Shown piece after piece: positions 26,268 to 35,372 of a stretch of DNA of 64,000 bases. The notes under the pieces were generated by a model. It searched no databases and was not told the DNA's origin. It worked only from the letters and a program-made list of their open reading frames with translations. The stretch spans positions 1 through 64,000 of the forward strand of contig JAHUUM010000002.1 in assembly GCA_019218445.1 (NCBI GenBank), in the 5' to 3' direction. The DNA comes from Weeksellaceae bacterium TAE3-ERU29 (lineage in GTDB: Bacteria > Bacteroidota > Bacteroidia > Flavobacteriales > Weeksellaceae). The position numbers and the translations under genes are program-made. Position 1 is the stretch's first letter. Each line of letters begins with the position of its first letter.

Positions 26268-26990
26268 TTACTTAAACATTTTCTCAGCTAATTCCGCACT
26301 ATCCGGCTTACCTACATCTAACAATTTTGCCGAGTGTTGGAAACCTAAAATCTGCTCGGATTTCATTAGTTCTAAATAGGATTTCATGATAGAAAACTTA
26401 CCTTCAAAAGTATTTTTATCAAAAAAATCAGGACTGATTACATGAATTCCACTAAAAGCCAATTCTTTATTAAAATCAGAGTTGGCAATAATTGATTGAT
26501 TATTTCTTAAATCTTTCCAACCACATAATTGGTTTTCTTGATTGAATAAAAGTTTTCTCGTACTTTCTCTATCGCTCACCGCTAAAGTAACCAACGGATT
26601 ATTCTCAAAATGGAAATCAACTAATTTATGAATGTCTAAATCGGTTAAAATATCGCTGTTCATTACCAAGAAAGACGAATTGGACAATAAATCTTTGGCT
26701 TTTAAAAGTCCGCCTCCCGTTTCTAAAAGTTCATTTGTTTCGTCAGAAATTAAAATCTCAACTCCAAAATTATTGTTTTGTTCTAAAAATTCTGTGATTT
26801 TATCGGCAAAATGATGAACATTTACCACAAATCGGGAAATCCCGAAACCCTTTAAATATTCAATGTTTCTTTGTAAAAGTGGTTTCCCGTTTACAGGAAA
26901 TAAAGCCTTTGGTGCAGATAATGTAAAAGGTTTTAATCGAGTGCCTAAACCTGCGGCAAAAATCATTGCAGTGAGTTGATTAGATTTCAT
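26268..26990 (-). CDS. Sugar-1-phosphate nucleotidyltransferase (MurU-like)
   Basis: A 240-residue nucleotidyltransferase with the signature AAGLGTRLKPFTLSAPKAL (about 12-30) and a metal-site Asp in VMNSDILTDLD (about 107-117). It resembles MurU, which makes UDP-MurNAc from MurNAc-1-phosphate, and also mannose-1-phosphate guanylyltransferases. The co-encoded AmgK-like kinase and RapZ-type sensor favour MurU function in peptidoglycan amino-sugar recycling. It overlaps the upstream RapZ-C gene by 11 bases. Its nucleotide and sugar specificity are inferred. Confidence 0.82.
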   Translation of the reverse strand: MKSNQLTAMIFAAGLGTRLKPFTLSAPKALFPVNGKPLLQRNIEYLKGFGISRFVVNVHHFADKITEFLEQNNNFGVEILISDETNELLETGGGLLKAKDLLSNSSFLVMNSDILTDLDIHKLVDFHFENNPLVTLAVSDRESTRKLLFNQENQLCGWKDLRNNQSIIANSDFNKELAFSGIHVISPDFFDKNTFEGKFSIMKSYLELMKSEQILGFQHSAKLLDVGKPDSAELAEKMFK

Positions 26991-27399
26991 TTATCCAATT
27001 TTTTTCTTCTTGCACCACATGGTGAATATTCACTTCCGCCTCCGAATATTTTTCTTTTAAATAATCTCCAACCGAATCAGCTGCAAATACCGAACGATGT
27101 TGTCCGCCAGTGCAACCAAAATTAATTTCTAAATTCGTAAATCCTCTTTTTATATAATCTTCTACGGTAATGTCTAAAATTTCTTTGATTGATGCTAAAA
27201 ACTGAGGCATTTTTGTTTTCTCCAATAAGAATTTCTGAACGCCCTCATCTCTACCCGTTTGAGTTTTGTATTCGTCTATTCTACCGGGGTTTAAAATTCC
27301 TCTACAATCAAAAACGAACCCTCCTCCATTTCCGGATTTATCTTCGGGGATTCCTTTTCGGTAAGAGAAACTTCGTACATTTATATTTAATTTACTCAT
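26980..27399 (-). CDS. Stand-alone RapZ C-terminal domain protein
   Basis: This 139-residue protein aligns with the C-terminal half of RapZ (YvcJ): VRSFSYRKGIPEDKSG near residues 8-23, FVFDCRGILNPGR, TGRDEGVQ, and the hallmark GCTGGQHRSVF (about 95-105). In E. coli that domain binds glucosamine-6-phosphate and controls glmS expression through RNA and protein contacts. The N-terminal kinase-like P-loop domain is absent. Being encoded between an AmgK-like kinase and a MurU-like transferase, it may sense or regulate amino-sugar salvage; that is inference. Confidence 0.85.
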   Translation of the reverse strand: MSKLNINVRSFSYRKGIPEDKSGNGGGFVFDCRGILNPGRIDEYKTQTGRDEGVQKFLLEKTKMPQFLASIKEILDITVEDYIKRGFTNLEINFGCTGGQHRSVFAADSVGDYLKEKYSEAEVNIHHVVQEEKNWINEI

Positions 27400-27422
27400 T
27401 TCTTAGTTTTTCGCGAAGATAA

Positions 27423-28400
27423 TTAATTTCTTTCTTGTAAGTCGATTATAATCTGTTTAATTGTAGGCAAACGCTCAATTATTTCTAAATCTAAAATATC
27501 TTTCAGGTTTTCTATTCCGAATTTTATACTTTCTAAAAAATGCTGTTTTTTCTGAATCCAACCTAATTTTCCGTATGCCCCAAGCACTTGCAACAACCTT
27601 AAAATCAAACAGATTTCAAAATCCTTTTTGATTTTTTCTTCATCAAAATTAGGAATATTTACTTTTAATTCCTGATAATAATAGGTCAATAACTCCTCCC
27701 TCGCTTCCGCCGACAAGTTTGCTTTTGCTTGCCATAACAGAGAAACCGCATCATAAACGCAAACTCCTTTCATAGCTCCCTGATAATCTATAAAATACAG
27801 TTTATCATTTTCAAGCATGATATTTCTACCTTGCAAATCTCTGTACATTAGAAATTTATATTCTGATTTTTGAAGTTCTTTGGATAGAAAATTAAATTCT
27901 TTTAGGAGTTTATGTTCCAAATATTCAACTTTGGAGAAATCTAAAAAGTAGTTTTTAAAATAAAATAAATCTCTAAAAATCAACGTTTCATCAAACTCGG
28001 AATAAGTATAAAAGTCTTGTTCATTTATCAACTTTATTCCTTCTGTCTGAAACTTGACTAAATCTTTTAAAACCTCTTTATAATAATGAATAAATTCTCC
28101 CTTTCCCAATAAAACCTGATTTAATAAAGTTTCATCGCCTAAATCTTCTTGCAAATAAAATTTAGCCTCATCAAAAAAGATAATTTCGGGAACCTTTAAA
28201 CCTAAATTTTTAAGTTTATTGGTAAAATTTATAAATACTTTATTTTCTCTAACATCATCATTTTTAACTAAAATAAGCGTTTTATATTGATATGTTTCAG
28301 AGAAAAAAACTCTAAAATATTTCCTACCTGAACCACCCGAATTAAGTGGCTCTATCTTTTTAAATTCAGGGATTTCCAATAAAAACTGAGGGATTTTCAT
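27423..28400 (-). CDS. AmgK-like anomeric sugar kinase (aminoglycoside phosphotransferase fold)
   Basis: A 325-residue protein with the APH-family catalytic region LMYRDLQGRNIM (about 190-201) and metal-binding IDYQGAMKGVCVYDAVSLLW (about 211-230). The text DYQGA...YD-VSLL strongly recalls AmgK, the MurNAc/GlcNAc anomeric kinase that feeds MurU, rather than antibiotic-inactivating enzymes. It lies 23 bases upstream of the RapZ-C gene. A pathway AmgK then MurU would return MurNAc directly to UDP-MurNAc, bypassing de novo synthesis. Confidence 0.82.
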   Translation of the reverse strand: MKIPQFLLEIPEFKKIEPLNSGGSGRKYFRVFFSETYQYKTLILVKNDDVRENKVFINFTNKLKNLGLKVPEIIFFDEAKFYLQEDLGDETLLNQVLLGKGEFIHYYKEVLKDLVKFQTEGIKLINEQDFYTYSEFDETLIFRDLFYFKNYFLDFSKVEYLEHKLLKEFNFLSKELQKSEYKFLMYRDLQGRNIMLENDKLYFIDYQGAMKGVCVYDAVSLLWQAKANLSAEAREELLTYYYQELKVNIPNFDEEKIKKDFEICLILRLLQVLGAYGKLGWIQKKQHFLESIKFGIENLKDILDLEIIERLPTIKQIIIDLQERN

Positions 28401-28403
28401 TTT

Positions 28404-29465
28404 TTATATTTTAAATTCTATTTTTTCTAAATCAGAAAAATATTTTCTTCCCTCATTTATCTCACTTTTAATAAAATAAATTAAATCATCATACTCCATC
28501 TCCCAATAAGGAGTAGGCATTTTTTTTGACAGAGATACATATCCTTTTTGCTTAGGCATATTTAATTTATTATAATTACTATTCTCTTTAATCTTAGAAA
28601 CAAAAGGAATAAAACATTCTATCTCTTTTTTCTTTGATTTATCATAATTTACTGACGCTATAGCAAACTTAATATTGTCTGCCTGTAATTGTAAAAATAC
28701 ATTAAACTTCTTTTTCTGAACATTAATTTCCCCCAATATAATATCAATTAAAGCCACTCCTCTCGTTTCATTTATAACACAATGAATACTCTCATCTATA
28801 CTATTTCTTATTTTGATAAGTATATTTTTCTGAAAAATTGTCTCTAATTGATTTATACCTATAAATTTCTCTTCCTCAGTTGGATATTCATAAGTTATTT
28901 TATCTATCTTTTTTTTACTTCCATTTAAAAATACAGTAGAATATTTTTGATAATTCTGAGAAAAATCCTTAAATATATTAATTAAGTGTTCTAAAAAACT
29001 CAAATACTCACAAAAAATAATCGCATCTATTTCTTTAGTCAATTTTATTTCTTGAAAAACACTTAATAAGTCTTCATAAGTTACATTTTGCCAATTAATT
29101 TCACTTGGAGGTTCATTTATTAATGTCAGGTAAAAATACTTTTTATCAATATTTTGAAAATCTTTTTCAGCTATTTCCCTATATTTATTAAGCTGTCCTA
29201 AATACTGACTTGATTTAAGTTTATTTTCCAATATAATTACACAACTATCTGTTTTTATAATTATATCTATATTTTTATATTCCGTTATAACGTATTCTAT
29301 ATGAGAACATTCAATATTAAATAATTTTTTAATTAAATTTATTTTATCTATATTCTGAACTTCTTTAAAATTATCTGAGAAAAACCAAGAAATAATTTGA
29401 GAATGTATTCTTTCTTGGTTTGCTATACTTAAAAACTCAAAAAAAGATTGTCTATCATTACTCAT
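28404..29465 (-). CDS. PD-(D/E)XK nuclease-superfamily protein
   Basis: The N-terminal region (about 20-110) contains HSQIISWFF, DIIIKTDSCVIILENKLKSS with the ExK of the nuclease core, and QLNKYREIAEKDF with the conserved Q-x2-KY helix; these match the PD-(D/E)XK_4 type. The remaining ~220 residues are unassigned. The gene starts inside the end of the threonine dehydrogenase gene (8-base overlap, ATGAGTAA) and ends 3 bases before the AmgK-like gene, so it is embedded in a metabolic operon. Relatives are often found in defence or mobile regions. Its role here is unknown. Confidence 0.78.
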   Translation of the reverse strand: MSNDRQSFFEFLSIANQERIHSQIISWFFSDNFKEVQNIDKINLIKKLFNIECSHIEYVITEYKNIDIIIKTDSCVIILENKLKSSQYLGQLNKYREIAEKDFQNIDKKYFYLTLINEPPSEINWQNVTYEDLLSVFQEIKLTKEIDAIIFCEYLSFLEHLINIFKDFSQNYQKYSTVFLNGSKKKIDKITYEYPTEEEKFIGINQLETIFQKNILIKIRNSIDESIHCVINETRGVALIDIILGEINVQKKKFNVFLQLQADNIKFAIASVNYDKSKKKEIECFIPFVSKIKENSNYNKLNMPKQKGYVSLSKKMPTPYWEMEYDDLIYFIKSEINEGRKYFSDLEKIEFKI

Positions 29466-30408
29466 ACCCCAATTTAATTTTCAGCTTCTCCAGCATCGTA
29501 TCCGTCATAGAAGACAAATCGAAATCCGGTTGCCAACCCCAATCTTTAACTGCAACAGAATCATCTATTTTTGCAGGCCAAGAATCGGCAATAGCTTGTC
29601 TAAAATCAGGATTATAAGAAATTTCAAAATTCGGTATTCTCTTTTTAATTTCATCTGCAATTTCTCTCGGATTGAAAGATAATCCACCTAAATTGTAAGA
29701 GGAACGAACAGTCAATTTATCATAATCTGCTTCCATTAACTGAATTGTAGCTTTTAAGGCATCGTCCATATAGAGCATTGGTAAAGTGGTTTCCTTAGAC
29801 AAAAAACATTCGTACTTTCCGTCTTCTAAGGCTTTGTAATAAATATCTACGGCATAATCTGTTGTTCCTCCCCCCGGCAAAGTTTTCCAACTAATTAAAC
29901 CGGGATAACGGATACTTCTTACATCTATCCCGTATTTTATATTATAATATTCGCAAAATCTTTCTCCGGCTAATTTTGCTATTCCGTACATACTTAGTGG
30001 AGATTGAACCTCGTCTTGCGGCGTATCATATTTTTTTGCTCCTTTTCCGTAAACAGCTATGCTACTTGGCCAAAATATTTTTTTCACCAAACCGTCTTTA
30101 GCCATTTCTAAAAGTGATAAAAGTGATTTAGTATTAAGATCCCACGCTTTTGCAGGAACTTTCTCAGCAACTCCCGATAACATTGCCGCTAAATGATAAA
30201 CTTGAGTGACCTTATTATCTTCAAGTAATTTTCGCCACGCTTCAGCATCATTTACATCTAACTGCTCATACAATCCACCATTAGGATTATCTTCCGGCTT
30301 TCTAATGTCAGACGCAATTATATTTTCTTCTCCGTATTTTTCTTTAAGTGCCAAAGTGAGTTCAGAACCTATTTGCCCTAAAGCTCCCGTAACTAAAATC
30401 TTTTCCAT
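29458..30408 (-). CDS. L-threonine 3-dehydrogenase, SDR/epimerase type
   Basis: The enzyme oxidises L-threonine to 2-amino-3-ketobutyrate with NAD+. Visible features are the Rossmann GALGQIGSEL (about 8-17), the catalytic Ser in WPSSIAVYG and YGIAK (YxxxK, about 143-147), plus the stretch RYPGLISWKTLPGGGTTDYAV typical of the short-chain TDH found in flavobacteria and archaea. Length 316 is typical. Plain UDP-sugar epimerase is less likely because of the PGGGTTDYA motif. It is the first of the closely packed leftward genes. Confidence 0.88.
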   Translation of the reverse strand: MEKILVTGALGQIGSELTLALKEKYGEENIIASDIRKPEDNPNGGLYEQLDVNDAEAWRKLLEDNKVTQVYHLAAMLSGVAEKVPAKAWDLNTKSLLSLLEMAKDGLVKKIFWPSSIAVYGKGAKKYDTPQDEVQSPLSMYGIAKLAGERFCEYYNIKYGIDVRSIRYPGLISWKTLPGGGTTDYAVDIYYKALEDGKYECFLSKETTLPMLYMDDALKATIQLMEADYDKLTVRSSYNLGGLSFNPREIADEIKKRIPNFEISYNPDFRQAIADSWPAKIDDSVAVKDWGWQPDFDLSSMTDTMLEKLKIKLGYE

Positions 30409-30458
30409 TTAAATTTTTATAATTTATAAAATTACATAAAATAATCTTACTTAAAAAA

Positions 30459-31859
30459 TTAGCTTTTCTCGTATCCTAAAATCTTCATGAAGTTACCCAC
30501 AGTTTGCTGTTCAGAGAATAATTCAGTAGTAATATTTCCATTTTCATCTTTATCAATAAGGATATGTTTTGGTTTCGGAATTAAGCAATGTTGTAATCCG
30601 CCAAATCCACCAATTGTATCTTGGTAGGCTCCTGTATTAAAAAAACCTATATATAAAGGTTTATCTTTCTTATACTTAGGTAAATAAATTGCATTTAAAT
30701 TCTGCTCTGAGTTATAATAATCATCGCTATCACACGTCAATCCACCTAAAAGAACACGCTCATACTCATCATTCCAGCGGTTGATTGCCAACATTACAAA
30801 TCGTTTACTAATCGACCAGCTATCGGGTAAGGTTGTAATAAATGAGGAATCTATCATATTCCACTTTTCTCGGTCGTTTTGTTGTTTTTGGTAAAGCACT
30901 TGGTAAATAGCTCCTCCACTTTCACCTACGGTAAAACTACCAAACTCAGTATAAAGATGCGGGACCTCCACTCCCTCATTTTCACAGTATTGTTTTATCT
31001 GATTTACAATTTCATCTGCCATATAGGCATAATCGTAAGTAAAATGCAAAGAATTTTTAATCGGAAAACCACCACCGATGTTCAAGCTGTCCAGCGTAGG
31101 ACAAATCTTTTTTAAATTAACATAGACTTTTAGACATTTAGTCAGCTCACTCCAATAATACGCAGTATCTCTAATCCCGGTATTTATAAAAAAGTGAAGC
31201 ATTTTAAGTTTTACCTTCGGATTCTTTTTTAGTTCTTTTTTATAAAACGGAACAATATCTCGGTAGCCTATTCCTAAACGAGATGTATAAAACTCAAACT
31301 TAGGCTCTTCTTCCGATGCAATACGAATTCCTACGCTAAAACTCCCTTCAATTGCTTCGCTTAACAAACCTAACTCTTCGTAATTATCTATAATGGGTAA
31401 ACATTTTTCATGTCCCTTATTAATTAATCCGGCAATATTATCAATATACTGGTCACGTTTAAAACCATTACAAATCACCCAATTGTCTTTAGTCATTTTT
31501 CCCGAAGCCATAAGAGATTCTACAATATTAATATCGTATGCAGAACTGGTTTCAATATGAATATCATTTTTTAAAGCCTCATTTAAGACAAATGAAAAGT
31601 GAGAACTTTTGGTACAATAACAATAGTTATAAGTAGCATTGTAATTATGCTTTTCTATCGCATCATTAAACCAATTTTTTGCCTTATTTATATTTTCTGA
31701 TATTTTTGGTAAATAAGTAAATTTTAACGGTGCTCCATATTCTTTTATAAGTCCCATTAAATCTATATCATGAAACTTAAGATTAGAGTTGTCTAAAGTA
31801 AACTCTTCTTGTGGAAAATAATAGGTTTGGTCTATTAAATCAAAGTATTTTAATTTCAT
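30459..31859 (-). CDS. Arginine decarboxylase (biosynthetic, short Bacteroidota form)
   Basis: This PLP enzyme converts arginine to agmatine for polyamine synthesis. The PLP lysine is in NYCYCTKSSHFSF (about 79-91), the glycine-rich phosphate site in LNIGGGFPIKN (about 258-268), and the substrate Cys/Asp region near LGGLTCDSDDYY (about 373-384). At 466 residues it is shorter than E. coli SpeA (658) but typical of Bacteroidetes forms. It lies 50 bases upstream of the threonine dehydrogenase gene and may share its transcript. Confidence 0.9.
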   Translation of the reverse strand: MKLKYFDLIDQTYYFPQEEFTLDNSNLKFHDIDLMGLIKEYGAPLKFTYLPKISENINKAKNWFNDAIEKHNYNATYNYCYCTKSSHFSFVLNEALKNDIHIETSSAYDINIVESLMASGKMTKDNWVICNGFKRDQYIDNIAGLINKGHEKCLPIIDNYEELGLLSEAIEGSFSVGIRIASEEEPKFEFYTSRLGIGYRDIVPFYKKELKKNPKVKLKMLHFFINTGIRDTAYYWSELTKCLKVYVNLKKICPTLDSLNIGGGFPIKNSLHFTYDYAYMADEIVNQIKQYCENEGVEVPHLYTEFGSFTVGESGGAIYQVLYQKQQNDREKWNMIDSSFITTLPDSWSISKRFVMLAINRWNDEYERVLLGGLTCDSDDYYNSEQNLNAIYLPKYKKDKPLYIGFFNTGAYQDTIGGFGGLQHCLIPKPKHILIDKDENGNITTELFSEQQTVGNFMKILGYEKS

Positions 31860-31907
31860 TTAGTAAAAACTATTGTTTATTTTGTAATGCAATTTTAAAT
31901 AATTTTT

Positions 31908-31915
31908 TTACTTTG
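31908..31915 (+). promoter_or_regulatory. Predicted -7 box of purK
   Basis: TTACTTTG differs from TAnnTTTG at one position, about 55 bases before the purK start. Coordinates are approximate to a base. Confidence 0.3.
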
Positions 31916-31969
31916 CACCACCATTTCAACAATTAATTTTAAAATAATTCTTTTTTTAGACTAATTCTT

Positions 31970-33064
31970 ATGAAAAAAATCGGAATCTTAGGCGGTGGAC
32001 AATTAGGCAGAATGTTTATACAAAATGCTCTTAATTACCCTTTTAAGATACATGTTTTAGACCCCAATCCGGAAGCTCCGTGCAGTAAAATTGCAGATAC
32101 ATTTGTGATGGGTGATTTTAATAATTATGATGATGTCATGGCTTTTGCTCAAAACGTAGATATTGTAGGCATTGAAATAGAACACGTTAATTTAAAAGCC
32201 TTAAAAGAACTAAAAGCACAAGGCAAAACCGTGATTCCCGACCCCGAAGTATTGGAAATTATTCAAGACAAAGGCAAACAAAAAGAATTTTATTTAAAAA
32301 ACAATATTCCTACCGCTCCACTCAAAGACAAAACCGATTTCCCCGTAGTCCAGAAATTATGTATAGGCGGATACGATGGAAAAGGCGTTCAGATTTTAAA
32401 AGCCGAAAACCAAGAAAAAGCATGGAATGAACCTTCTATTTTTGAAGAAGTTGCCGACCTGAAAATGGAACTTGCCGTGATTGTAGCAAAAAACAACCAA
32501 GGCGAAACGGCTATTTATCCCGTAGTAGAACAAGTTTTCAATCCGGAATATAATTTATTGGATTATTTACTCACTCCTGCCCGAATTAGTAAAGAAGAAG
32601 AAAAACAAGCCAAAGAAATTGCCTTGCAAGTCGTAAATGCGTTTGATTCGGCGGGGATTTATGCTGTGGAACTATTTTTAAATCATGACGGAAGTATTTG
32701 GGTGAACGAAACTGCTCCACGTGTTCATAACAGCGGTCATTCAACGATAGAAGCAGCGTATTCTTCTCAGTTTGATATGATGTTGCGTGTGCTTACCAAT
32801 TTACCATTAGGCTCCACCGAACTAAAATGTAAATCAGCGATGCTCAACCTCATCGGGGAAGAAAACGCCAAAGGAAAAGCCTGTGTAAAAGGACTGCAAG
32901 ATGTTTTATCTTTGGACGGATTTTCGATGCACTGGTACGGAAAAGAAATGACTTCGCCGGGTAGAAAAATGGGACACGCTACTTTCTGCGGAAACGATTG
33001 GGATAAAATCATTCAACAAATTGAAGTGGTAAAAGAAAATTTAAAAGTTGGAGTGGAACATTAG
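31970..33064 (+). CDS. purK: 5-(carboxyamino)imidazole ribonucleotide synthase
   Basis: PurK uses ATP and bicarbonate to carboxylate AIR to N5-CAIR in purine synthesis. The N-terminal GILGGGQLGRM (about 4-14) and ATP-grasp features such as QKLCIGGYDGKGVQ (about 126-140) and the metal-binding VNETAPRVHNSGHSTIEA (about 243-260) are intact. Length 364 is normal. The partner purE is 2 kb downstream with two unrelated small exported proteins between, an unusual separation. Confidence 0.96.
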   Translation: MKKIGILGGGQLGRMFIQNALNYPFKIHVLDPNPEAPCSKIADTFVMGDFNNYDDVMAFAQNVDIVGIEIEHVNLKALKELKAQGKTVIPDPEVLEIIQDKGKQKEFYLKNNIPTAPLKDKTDFPVVQKLCIGGYDGKGVQILKAENQEKAWNEPSIFEEVADLKMELAVIVAKNNQGETAIYPVVEQVFNPEYNLLDYLLTPARISKEEEKQAKEIALQVVNAFDSAGIYAVELFLNHDGSIWVNETAPRVHNSGHSTIEAAYSSQFDMMLRVLTNLPLGSTELKCKSAMLNLIGEENAKGKACVKGLQDVLSLDGFSMHWYGKEMTSPGRKMGHATFCGNDWDKIIQQIEVVKENLKVGVEH

Positions 33065-33145
33065 ACTCGTACTAATTTCACTATACATAAGAATATTTTA
33101 TATTTACACTTCTAAAATAGAAAAAGACAACTAAACCCTATCATT

Positions 33146-33691
33146 ATGAAAAAACTTATTTTATCCAGCTTTTTATTATTGGGAATCGCATTAACAGCGC
33201 AAACAAATTGCAATCAATTAAAGAAGAAAAACGAATCTCTTAAAAGTTTAAATGAAAATCTAACCTCTGAAAATAATTATCTAAAAGAAGTATTAAACAT
33301 AAACAAACCCATATTAAAATTAGAGAAAGACAGCACTCAAATAAAAGTTACTAAAGTTGTAGGAAATTCTAAAGACAAAACGATTTCTATCACTCTATTA
33401 TTAGAGGCTAAAAATGAAAATAAAAATTTAACTTTAGACTATATTTCCATTATTGATTTAGAAGGCGAACAATATAACTTAAACTTTTTTAAATCGAGCT
33501 CTACCTACCCTAAATTAACCAAAGATGTACCTTTAAAAGTCAAATTCACATTTAGTGACATCATAAATAAACCACTTATCATTAAATTATTAAAGTTTAA
33601 AGTAAGAACAGCACCGGAAAGTGACCCAAATATGCTTTACCCTCCTACTTCGATGTTTGAATTTAGAGATTTAAATGTAATTTGGGATTAA
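33146..33691 (+). CDS. Exported coiled-coil protein of unknown function
   Basis: A signal peptide ending near residue 19 (LTAQ) is followed by a short heptad-rich helix (CNQLKKKNESLKSLNENLT) and a ~120-residue beta-rich domain with alternating hydrophobic residues. No lipobox is present; Cys22 lies just after the cleavage site but lacks a lipobox context. I do not recognise the family. Position between purK and purE is the only context. Confidence 0.65.
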   Translation: MKKLILSSFLLLGIALTAQTNCNQLKKKNESLKSLNENLTSENNYLKEVLNINKPILKLEKDSTQIKVTKVVGNSKDKTISITLLLEAKNENKNLTLDYISIIDLEGEQYNLNFFKSSSTYPKLTKDVPLKVKFTFSDIINKPLIIKLLKFKVRTAPESDPNMLYPPTSMFEFRDLNVIWD

Positions 33692-33712
33692 AACTTCATC
33701 AAGTATTTATTT

Positions 33713-34045
33713 ATGAAAAATTTCTTTCTTCTTCCAATAATTTTTATTTGTTTTTTATCTTGTAACAGGCATGAGAATACTACAAAAAAGGAAATTATTT
33801 TCATGACGTACGGAGAGTTACCTCCTATAAATTACATTGATGAAAAAGATAGTGCTATTACTAAGAAATTTGGATTTAAAGTAAAAAGAATTGCCGATTG
33901 TGAGGTTACTAACACCATAATTTATAAAGCAAAAAGAACAAATACGGAAAGTAACATTCAAATGCAATCGAAATATGGTAATAATTGGATAAATAAATTT
34001 GAAAAAGAAACGGGAATGAGATTTTCTGTACCATTTGTTGAGTAA
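33713..34045 (+). CDS. Small putative lipoprotein of unknown function
   Basis: A 110-residue protein with a hydrophobic signal and lipobox CFLSC followed by NRHENTTKK. The mature part contains LPPINYIDEKDSAITKKFGFKVKRIADCE and a C-terminal helix NWINKFEKETGMRF. I recognise no family. It starts 21 bases after the preceding gene, so the two exported proteins may be co-transcribed. Confidence 0.6.
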   Translation: MKNFFLLPIIFICFLSCNRHENTTKKEIIFMTYGELPPINYIDEKDSAITKKFGFKVKRIADCEVTNTIIYKAKRTNTESNIQMQSKYGNNWINKFEKETGMRFSVPFVE

Positions 34046-34126
34046 TTTTATAAGTTCAATTTTCATTAAATAAACAATATTATATTTTGTACCTTTAGCA
34101 CAGATTTTTAATAAAAGAACAAAACC

Positions 34127-34648
34127 ATGTATATAGAAAATCCAACTGTAAGTATTGTCATGGGAAGTCAAAGCGATTTACCCAAAATGAAAGAAGCGGC
34201 CGAAATTTTACAAGAATTAGGCATTACATATGAATTAACTTTAATTTCGGCTCATCGCACGGCAGAACGAATGTTCAATTATGCGAAAACCGCCAAAGAC
34301 CGAGGTGTAAAAGTGATTATTGCCGGAGCAGGTGGAGCGGCTCATTTACCCGGAATGGTAGCCTCTTTAACCACATTGCCCGTGATTGGTGTACCTATTC
34401 ATTCCAGTAATTCCATTGATGGATGGGACAGTGTTTTAAGTATTCTGCAAATGCCTAACGGAATTCCTGTGGCGACTGTGGCTTTAGACGCGGCTAAAAA
34501 TGCGGGATTATTGGCAGCTCGTATCGTAGGTGCTTTTGATGAGGAAGCAGCACAAAAAATGGCAGATTATCAAAAAAGCCTGACCGAAAAAGTGGAGGAA
34601 AATGTACAAGAAGTTAAAAATTTATATCCCAACGGATTTGATTCATAA
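34127..34648 (+). CDS. purE: N5-CAIR mutase
   Basis: PurE rearranges N5-CAIR to CAIR, the step after PurK. The active-site region GSQSDLPKM (about 11-19), LISAHRTAERM (about 41-51) with the catalytic His, and GAGGAAHLPGM (about 66-76) are intact; 173 residues is the usual class I length. A TACCTTTA hexamer-like -7 box precedes it at about 34090. Eight bases separate it from the next gene. Confidence 0.95.
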   Translation: MYIENPTVSIVMGSQSDLPKMKEAAEILQELGITYELTLISAHRTAERMFNYAKTAKDRGVKVIIAGAGGAAHLPGMVASLTTLPVIGVPIHSSNSIDGWDSVLSILQMPNGIPVATVALDAAKNAGLLAARIVGAFDEEAAQKMADYQKSLTEKVEENVQEVKNLYPNGFDS

Positions 34649-34655
34649 TTAGTTT

Positions 34656-35372
34656 ATGCCTTTTATTTATGTATTATTAGGGTTCAGTCTTCTTCTCATA
34701 GCGATTGGCTTTATTGTCACTGAAAAAAATGCAAAATATATTCTTTCGGGCTACAACACTATGAGTGAAGAGGAGCAAAATAAAGTAGATATAAAATCCT
34801 TTATTCTCTATTTTAAGAAATTCCATATTTTTCTCGGGATTTCACTTTTTGTAATTGGAGCGATTTTAAACTACTTCAGCCCTAATTCTGCAGGGATTTT
34901 TATAGTGTTTTATCCTATCTTGGCATATATCTACCTTGCTGTAAAAGGAAATAAGTTCTATAAACAAAATTCTAAATCTACATTTATTGCTCTTATAATC
35001 GTTTTACTATGTTTAATAGGACTCTTACTATGGGATTTCCGAGAAAACAAATTAATTACAACACCACAAGCCCTAAAAATTGAAGGTAGCTACGGAGAAA
35101 CCATTGAAATAAATCAAATTAAAAGTATAGAGTTAGTAAATAAGATTCCTGAAATATCATACAAAGTAAATGGTGCTTCATTAGGGACAATGAGCAAAGG
35201 ATATTTTAAAACCCAAAATGGTGAAAAAGTAAAATTAATCCTGAATAACTCAGACAACTCACCGTATATTTTAATTATAAAAAAGGACGGCGAAAAGATT
35301 TATTATTCCTCCAAAAGCGATTCTGATTCCATTTTATTTAATGAAATAAAAAAACATGTCCATTTTAATTAA
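34656..35372 (+). CDS. DUF3784-type membrane protein
   Basis: The first ~100 residues contain three membrane segments, with KNAKYILSGYNTMSEEEQNKVD (about 24-45) between the first and second; that segment is the hallmark of DUF3784. A fourth segment is near 110-130, followed by a ~100-residue beta-rich domain (IKSIELVNKIPEISYKVNG) that resembles PH-like modules. Function unknown. Its end overlaps the GNAT start by 17 bases. Confidence 0.7.
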   Translation: MPFIYVLLGFSLLLIAIGFIVTEKNAKYILSGYNTMSEEEQNKVDIKSFILYFKKFHIFLGISLFVIGAILNYFSPNSAGIFIVFYPILAYIYLAVKGNKFYKQNSKSTFIALIIVLLCLIGLLLWDFRENKLITTPQALKIEGSYGETIEINQIKSIELVNKIPEISYKVNGASLGTMSKGYFKTQNGEKVKLILNNSDNSPYILIIKKDGEKIYYSSKSDSDSILFNEIKKHVHFN

